From: an uncultured Pseudorhodoferax sp.
Lineage (GTDB): Bacteria > Pseudomonadota > Gammaproteobacteria > Burkholderiales > Burkholderiaceae
Direction of reading: 5' to 3'
Length of the DNA: 10,104 nucleotides
NCBI GenBank assembly: GCA_913776795.1
Contig: CAJYRH010000147.1
Coordinates: forward strand, 1-10,104
Positions 6,150-10,104 of the stretch are shown here, piece by piece. The notes below the pieces were generated by a model, which saw only the letters and a program-made list of their open reading frames with translations, made no database searches and was not told the origin of the DNA. Both the position numbers and the translations under genes were made by a program. The stretch's first letter is position 1, and every line of letters begins with the position of its first letter.

Positions 6150-6941
6150 TCAGGGTTCCTCGGCCGGCGCGACCGCCCGGAAGCGCGATACCTGCCGGTA
6201 ACGCAGCTCCGGGTAGTGGCCCACGCTGACCTGGGTCACGCGCGCGTCCTTGTCGAAGAAGTGCCGCACGATGCGCAGCGCCGCGGCGCCCGCGGGCGCG
6301 TCCAGCATGCCCGCCATCTCCTGCGGCAGCTGCGCGGCCTCGATCGTCTGCTGAACCTCGACCACATGCACGCCGTAGCGGCGCTCCAGAAGCGAGTAGA
6401 ACGGTACCTCGACGAGGTGCAGGCCGGCCACCGCCTCCGCATGCTCGGAGCGCACATACACCGTCACATGGCCGATCGGCGCCTGCGCCTCGCGGCCCTC
6501 GCGCAATGACTGCAGCTCGACCCAGGCCTGGCCGGTCTCGCACTGAAGCAGGTTGGCCAGGCCCTCGTCGGCGACCACCTCGCGTTGCCGGTACACGCGC
6601 GTGCGCGTCGTGCCGACGAACTGCAGCAGCTCCGAGATGGCGCTGAGGCCGCTCAGGAAGCGCTGCGACTGCGGCCGTGCCCGCACCGTCGTGCCGATGC
6701 CGGCATGCGACGAGATCAGGCCCTGGTGCTTGAGTTCGTTGAGGGCCTGGCGCACGGTCTGGCGGCTCACGCCGTAGCGCTGCGTGAGGGCCAGCTCGCT
6801 CGGGATCACCGAGCCGACCGGGTAGCGCCCGCTCAGGATGTCGCCGGCCACCGCGCGTGCCACCGAAGCGTAGAGCGGAGTACGGCCCGAGGGCAGGAGA
6901 GATGCCTGGTCGCTGGATTCGTTCTGGGGCGGCGCGTTCAT
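6150..6941 (-). CDS. GntR-family (HutC/UTRA type) transcriptional regulator
   Basis: The 263-residue regulator has an N-terminal GntR winged helix (about residues 22-86), with PLYASVARAVAGDILSGRY, IPSELALTQRYGVSRQTVRQ and the wing HAGIGTTV. A C-terminal UTRA ligand-binding domain (about 100-255) follows, with features such as ELQSLREG, VTVYVRSEHA and RIVRHFFDKD. Such proteins usually repress nearby catabolic genes until a small ligand binds the UTRA domain. It converges on the Bug-transferase-lyase operon, with 13 bases between the stop codons, and is the obvious candidate controller of that operon. The only suitable start is ATG 6941-6939. There is no Shine-Dalgarno before it, and a -10-like TACAAT lies six bases upstream, so the mRNA may be leaderless. 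The effector cannot be named from sequence. Confidence 0.88.
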   Translation of the reverse strand: MNAPPQNESSDQASLLPSGRTPLYASVARAVAGDILSGRYPVGSVIPSELALTQRYGVSRQTVRQALNELKHQGLISSHAGIGTTVRARPQSQRFLSGLSAISELLQFVGTTRTRVYRQREVVADEGLANLLQCETGQAWVELQSLREGREAQAPIGHVTVYVRSEHAEAVAGLHLVEVPFYSLLERRYGVHVVEVQQTIEAAQLPQEMAGMLDAPAGAAALRIVRHFFDKDARVTQVSVGHYPELRYRQVSRFRAVAPAEEP

Positions 6942-6953
6942 CGGCGGATTGTA
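6942..6953 (-). promoter_or_regulatory. Possible -10 element implying a leaderless gntR transcript
   Basis: On the - strand TACAAT (6953 down to 6948) matches the sigma-70 -10 consensus TATAAT at 5/6 positions and is followed by only six bases before the gntR ATG. Transcription would then start at or next to the start codon. No convincing -35 is visible, so this is tentative. Confidence 0.25.
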
Positions 6954-6998
6954 GGAAGGCGACCTGGACCGCACGCTGCCGGCGTCCGAACTGTGTCT

Positions 6999-7036
6999 GG
7001 CGGCGGCCGACGCCGCCGGGCAGCCTCGCGGCTGCC
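6999..7036. repeat. Two adjacent perfect 7-bp hairpins
   Basis: GGCGGCG (6999-7005) pairs with CGCCGCC (7011-7017) around a 5-base loop. One base later GGCAGCC (7019-7025) pairs with GGCTGCC (7030-7036) around the 4-base loop TCGC. Neither is followed by a T-run on either strand. They lie about 60 bases upstream of the gntR start and could act in termination of transcripts coming from the Aer-like gene, in RNA stability, or as protein sites. Confidence 0.4.
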
Positions 7037-7359
7037 TCGTCTCGCACCCCGGGTACGCGGAACAGCAGGCCCCCGGACCAAAGACCCGTGCGGCCGCCTG
7101 TCCGCCGTCGCCGGTCGCTCGTCTCGGCATGGCTGCGCCATGGCCGCGGCCGCGCAGGGCCAGGGCCTGGCTGGTGCGCTGCACCGCTCGGCGCGGGCGC
7201 GCGCATGCGCTATTCGCCTGCGCCATGGGGCGCTGGTCGCCCTGTGCGGGGCGGCCAGCGACCGGCCCCGGTGGGCTGCAGCGTCGCAGACCGCCCGCGC
7301 TGGATACGACAGGCGCGCGGCGGCGGCCGGGCACGCGACATGGTGCGGGCGCTGGACCG

Positions 7360-7389
7360 CCGATGCCGATGCCGATTCCTATGCCGAGG
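7360..7389. repeat. Hexamer tandem repeat across the end of the chemoreceptor gene
   Basis: Five consecutive 6-base units read CCGATG, CCGATG, CCGATT, CCTATG, CCGAGG. On the - strand, in the chemoreceptor frame, they encode alternating Ser and Ala codons, and the fourth unit contains the TAG stop (7381-7379). The frame stays open beyond the stop as ESASASAV. The array is short enough to arise by replication slippage. Confidence 0.5.
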
Positions 7390-9043
7390 CCACCGTGGCG
7401 GGCAGCGCCGGCACCGGCCGGACCGTGCCCATCGCACGCCGCGTCGCCGCCGGCAGTGGCGTGGCGGCGGCCGTCGGCTCCGGCAACAGGCCGGGGTCCG
7501 CCTGGAACACGCCGATCGCATCGAGCAACTGGCGCGCCTGCGTGCGCAGTCCCGCTGCGGCTTCGCGCGCATGGCCCACCATGGCCGCGTTCTGCTGCGT
7601 CATCTGGTCGAGCTCTGTCACCGCCACGTTGACCTGGTCGATGCCTTGCGACTGCTCTCGGGCCGAGGCGCCGATCTCCTGGATCAGGTCGGCCACCTTG
7701 CCCACCTGCTGCACGATGTCCTGCATGGCCGCACCTGCGTCGCGCACCTGCTGGTTGCCGCATTCCACCTGCTCGCTGCTGTTGTGGATGAGCTTGCCAA
7801 CCTCCTTGGCCGCCTGCGCGCTGCGCTGCGCCAGTGCCCGCACCTCGGCAGCCACTACCGCGAAGCCGCGACCCTGCTCGCCGGCGCGGGCGGCCTCCAC
7901 CGCGGCATTGAGCGCGAGGATGTTGGTCTGGAACGCGATCCCGTCGATCACGCCGATGATGTCGCGGATCTTGCCGCTGGCCGCCGTGATGGCGTCCATG
8001 GTCTGCACCACCTGGCCGATCACGGCGCCGCCCTGCCGCGCAGCGGTGCTCGCGGTGCCGGCCAGGCCCACAGCCTGCGCGGCAGCGCTGGCGCTGGCCT
8101 TCACGGTGGCCGTCATCTGCTCCATCGATGCGGCGGTCTGCTGCAGGCTGGAGGACGCCTGCTCGGTGCGCGCGCTGAGGTCCTGGTTGTCGCGCGAGAT
8201 GCCCTGGCTGGCATGCTCCACGCCCGCCACCTGCTGGCCGACGTCGTCCACCAGCGATCGCAGATTCAAGCCGGCCTGGTTGACCGCGCGCAGCACCATG
8301 CCGATCTCGTCCACGCGGTCCAGCTGCACGTTCTCGCCCGGATTGCCGGATGCCACGCGCTGCGCCTGCTCGAGCACGCGCTGCAGCGGCCTGGCGATGC
8401 GCGCCTCCAGCCACAGCGCAGCGGCTGCGCAGGCCAGCGCGACGGCACCTGCGACCACCTCTGCCGTTGCGCCCACCCGGGGCAGCAGCTCGGCCCCTCC
8501 CACCGACACCAGCAGCACGAACAGCAGCGCCAAGCGCAGCCGCCACCGCACCGACATGGTCTGCGGCAGCGAGAGCCAGCGCAGCCACCCGGTGCGCAAC
8601 ACCAGGCCCTGGTGGAAAGCCCAGCCCTTGGCCTTGCCCGCACGGAAGCGCGCATACAGTGCCTCGGCCTGCGCCACCTCCTCGCGCGCCGGGCGCGTGC
8701 GCACCGACATGTAGCCCACGGTCTGCCCCTTGCGCACCACCGGCGTCACGTTGGCGCGCACCCAGTAGTGGTCGCCGTCCTTGCGCCGGTTCTTGACGAG
8801 CGCCGTCCACGAGCGACCCGCCTTCAACGTGGCCCACAGGTCGCCGAAGGCTTGTGGCGGCATGTCCGGGTGCCGCACCAGGTTGTGCGGTTGCCCGATC
8901 AGCTCCTCGGATGCGAAGCCGCTTGCCTTCAGAAACGCCGTGTTGGCGTAGGTGATGCGGCTTTGCAGATCCGTCGTGGACAGCAAGGTGGCATCGTCGG
9001 GAAAGGTGTACTCCTTCTGTGTCACCGGGAGATTGCTGCGCAT
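7379..9043 (-). CDS. aer: Aer-like PAS-containing methyl-accepting chemotaxis protein
   Basis: This 554-residue receptor follows E. coli Aer, the FAD-dependent energy/oxygen taxis sensor, from end to end. The cytoplasmic N-terminal PAS domain (about 10-120) contains STTDLQSRITYAN, GQPHNLVRHPDMP (R57, H58, D60 fall in the segment linked to FAD binding in Aer), KNRRKDGDHYWVRANVTP and GYMSVRTR. Two short hydrophobic segments (about 169-187 and 194-212) form the membrane hairpin. A HAMP-like stretch and the long signalling coiled coil follow, with its tip at AFQTNILALNAAVEAARAGE (370-389) and GRGFAVVAAEVR (391-402), which contacts CheA/CheW. There is no periplasmic sensor domain and no C-terminal NWETF-type tether for CheR/CheB. 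The Pro/Ala-rich tail after about residue 520 is longer than in E. coli Aer (506 residues). ATG 9043 follows AGGAG by six bases. No other chemotaxis gene is nearby. Confidence 0.9.
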   Translation of the reverse strand: MRSNLPVTQKEYTFPDDATLLSTTDLQSRITYANTAFLKASGFASEELIGQPHNLVRHPDMPPQAFGDLWATLKAGRSWTALVKNRRKDGDHYWVRANVTPVVRKGQTVGYMSVRTRPAREEVAQAEALYARFRAGKAKGWAFHQGLVLRTGWLRWLSLPQTMSVRWRLRLALLFVLLVSVGGAELLPRVGATAEVVAGAVALACAAAALWLEARIARPLQRVLEQAQRVASGNPGENVQLDRVDEIGMVLRAVNQAGLNLRSLVDDVGQQVAGVEHASQGISRDNQDLSARTEQASSSLQQTAASMEQMTATVKASASAAAQAVGLAGTASTAARQGGAVIGQVVQTMDAITAASGKIRDIIGVIDGIAFQTNILALNAAVEAARAGEQGRGFAVVAAEVRALAQRSAQAAKEVGKLIHNSSEQVECGNQQVRDAGAAMQDIVQQVGKVADLIQEIGASAREQSQGIDQVNVAVTELDQMTQQNAAMVGHAREAAAGLRTQARQLLDAIGVFQADPGLLPEPTAAATPLPAATRRAMGTVRPVPALPATVASA

Positions 9044-9060
9044 GCGTTGCTCCTGTCCAT
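9022..9060 (-). other. Possible 12-codon leader ORF overlapping the aer start
   Basis: An ATG at 9060 follows a strong GGGAGG (9070-9065) by four bases and opens the frame MDRSNACAAISR, ending at TGA 9024-9022. It is out of frame with the chemoreceptor and stops 22 bases inside it. It could be a translated leader that tunes aer translation, or a chance ORF. Nothing beyond the ribosome-binding site supports it. Confidence 0.2.
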
Positions 9061-9157
9061 GATTCCTCCCGAAAGTATGCAAAGGAGATCGGACGGTCAG
9101 TGGTGCGCGCCGCTCCTGCGCGACGGACGCCGTGCGCACGCCGACAAGCGGACGGGT

Positions 9158-10075
9158 TCAGGTGGGCACTGTGGTCGTCCCGCCCGGCAGACGCATCAAC
9201 GCCTGCCCCATGCGCATGCGCGCCCCCGGCACGATGCCGTCCGCAAGGGCGAAGCCCTTCGGCGCGAACACGATGATGGTCGAGCCGTGCTCGAACCAGC
9301 CCATCTCCTGGCCCTTGGCAAAGCGCTCGGTGCAGTCCGCCGGCTGGCTGCCCAGCGTGCGGACATGGAGCAGGGTGTCCATGCAGTGCAGGCGGATGCT
9401 GGCCACCAGGATGGCGGCCACCGGCACCAGCGCGATCGGGTGGCCGCCGGCCAACCGCATGCGCAGTACGGCACGCTCGTTGCGGCAGAACAGCCGTTCC
9501 ACCCGCTTGAGCGCAATCGGGTTCACATTCCAGGTGTCGCCCGAGAGGTAGGTCAGCCGCTCCAGCGTGCCGTCATGGGGCGCGTGGAAGCGGTGGTACA
9601 TGGCCGAGGTCAGCCGCAGCGTCACGTACTGGCCGCCATGCCAGGGGCGTGCCGCCTCCGCGTCGCCGAACAACTCGCCGATCTCGTAGGGAAAGCCCTT
9701 GGCCTGGAACAGCCGCGTGCCGTCCACCGCGCCGCAGGCGCCAACGATGCCGTCGCAGGGGCTGGCCAGCACGTCGGGGTCCATGGCCACGCTGCGCGCG
9801 CCCGGCCTGAGCGCGCGCGTGAACATGGCGTGCAGGCTCCGGAAGCGCTGCTCCTGCGCATCCGACAGGTCGATCTCGGTACAGGCGCGCCACACCGCGA
9901 TGGAGGCCGCCGCCACAGCCGGGTTCTCGATCTTGCTGAACCAGCCCATGAAGCGCGTGAGCGCCTGTCGCGGCACGCGGTTGGTCAGCAGAAAGTTGAG
10001 ATCCTCCTGCAGCAGCAGGCGGTCGCGCAGGCGGGCGTGGGCGGACGGGGCGGGGGGTGCGGTGGTGGGCGTCAT
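9158..10075 (-). CDS. psd: Phosphatidylserine decarboxylase proenzyme, E. coli type
   Basis: Psd converts phosphatidylserine to phosphatidylethanolamine at the inner membrane, using a pyruvoyl group made by self-cleavage of the proenzyme. The 305-residue protein shows the membrane-type layout of E. coli Psd. LNFLLTNRVPRQALTRFMGW lies near the N-terminus, followed by ASPCDG (D108) and AMYHRFHAP (H164), two members of the self-cleavage triad. The cleavage site in KGQEMGWFEHGSTIIVF has Gly264-Ser265, and Ser265 would become the pyruvoyl group of the alpha chain. The motif is HGST rather than the LGST of E. coli, an accepted variation. ATG 10075 gives a normal length. The frame is open to a TTG at 10102 near the window edge, and no clear Shine-Dalgarno is visible, so the start is not certain. 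A 114-base gap separates it from the chemoreceptor gene downstream; no functional tie between the two is evident. Confidence 0.93.
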   Translation of the reverse strand: MTPTTAPPAPSAHARLRDRLLLQEDLNFLLTNRVPRQALTRFMGWFSKIENPAVAAASIAVWRACTEIDLSDAQEQRFRSLHAMFTRALRPGARSVAMDPDVLASPCDGIVGACGAVDGTRLFQAKGFPYEIGELFGDAEAARPWHGGQYVTLRLTSAMYHRFHAPHDGTLERLTYLSGDTWNVNPIALKRVERLFCRNERAVLRMRLAGGHPIALVPVAAILVASIRLHCMDTLLHVRTLGSQPADCTERFAKGQEMGWFEHGSTIIVFAPKGFALADGIVPGARMRMGQALMRLPGGTTTVPT

Positions 10076-10104
10076 CGTGTTGACAAATGAAGGGGTTACC
10101 AATG

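Larger units (their letters stand above)
6942..7378. other. Hairpin-rich intergenic stretch without a recognised gene
   Basis: These 437 bases separate gntR from the Aer-like gene, both on the - strand. Several frames are open, but their translations are Arg/Ala/Pro-rich with no family resemblance, as expected of GC-rich non-coding sequence. It holds several perfect inverted repeats: 6999-7017, 7019-7036, 7128-7142 (CATGGC, TGC, GCCATG) and 7173-7185 (GGTGC, GCT, GCACC). No T-tract terminator, tRNA or mobile element was seen. It could be a decayed gene, a structured RNA or simply spacer. Confidence 0.5.

Noticed and set aside
6150..8837. 895-codon - strand frame ending in the GntR regulator
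   Set aside because: Only its last 263 codons look like protein of a known family; the upstream part is a shadow of aer and low-complexity translation of the gap, including a GIGIGIG run from the hexamer repeat.
9131..9140. Perfect 10-base palindrome CGTGCGCACG downstream of psd
   Set aside because: No loop, no T-tract and no conserved flanks; expected by chance in GC-rich sequence and not enough to call a terminator or operator.
6857..10090. 1077-codon open frame on the + strand
   Set aside because: It is antisense to the well-supported gntR start, aer and psd genes, and its translation is Arg/His/Gly/Ala-rich with no domain pattern; it is an effect of GC-rich codon bias.
10076..10102. TTG start at 10102 for phosphatidylserine decarboxylase
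   Set aside because: It adds nine residues with no family support at the window edge; the ATG at 10075 gives a normal length, though the true start cannot be settled here.

Overview
The window looks like the end of a draft contig from a GC-rich betaproteobacterium, most likely Burkholderiales and possibly Comamonadaceae. This rests on the strong GC-rich codon bias (which leaves long open frames antisense to nearly every gene), a Bug/TctC-type periplasmic receptor of the kind greatly expanded in that order, and the general look of the GlmM, GntR and Aer-like proteins. The assignment is an inference. The first 27 bases are not genomic: they match the 3' end of the Illumina TruSeq adapter, fused to a glmM gene that has lost its 5' end.

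Left part (28-2915, + strand): a 5'-truncated glmM (cell-wall precursor synthesis) is followed by a 123-base leader and two genes that overlap by one base. The first encodes an OlsB-type N-acyltransferase (ornithine/amino-acid lipid synthesis). The second encodes a calcineurin-like metallophosphoesterase that resembles PlcP-type phospholipases as well as LpxH-type UDP-diacylglucosamine hydrolases. The leader holds a Pho-box-like array with an 11-base period and a hairpin that would bury the olsB Shine-Dalgarno site. Together these suggest a phosphate-responsive module that swaps phospholipids for phosphorus-free lipids.

Middle part (2916-6941): an AT-richer promoter/operator stretch precedes a tightly packed + strand operon. 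It encodes a Bug periplasmic binding protein, a class III (CaiB/BaiF) CoA-transferase and an HMG-CoA-lyase-like DRE-TIM metallolyase, each joined to the next by an ATGA overlap or, in one case, what was one. A convergent GntR/UTRA regulator follows on the - strand. The layout suggests uptake of an organic acid, its activation to a CoA thioester and retro-Claisen cleavage, under a dedicated regulator. The Bug gene carries an in-frame TGA where a Trp is expected; after it, 12 codons of family-like C-terminus run on to a stop that forms a perfect ATGA junction with the next gene. The lyase lacks the family's catalytic-loop Cys and has Asn where HMG-CoA lyases have Asp after the metal-binding histidines, so its substrate is probably not HMG-CoA.

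Right part (6942-10104): a 437-base hairpin-rich stretch without a recognisable gene, then on the - strand an Aer-like PAS chemoreceptor and an E. coli-type phosphatidylserine decarboxylase whose upstream region runs into the window edge. No rRNA, tRNA, CRISPR array, insertion sequence or phage gene was recognised.
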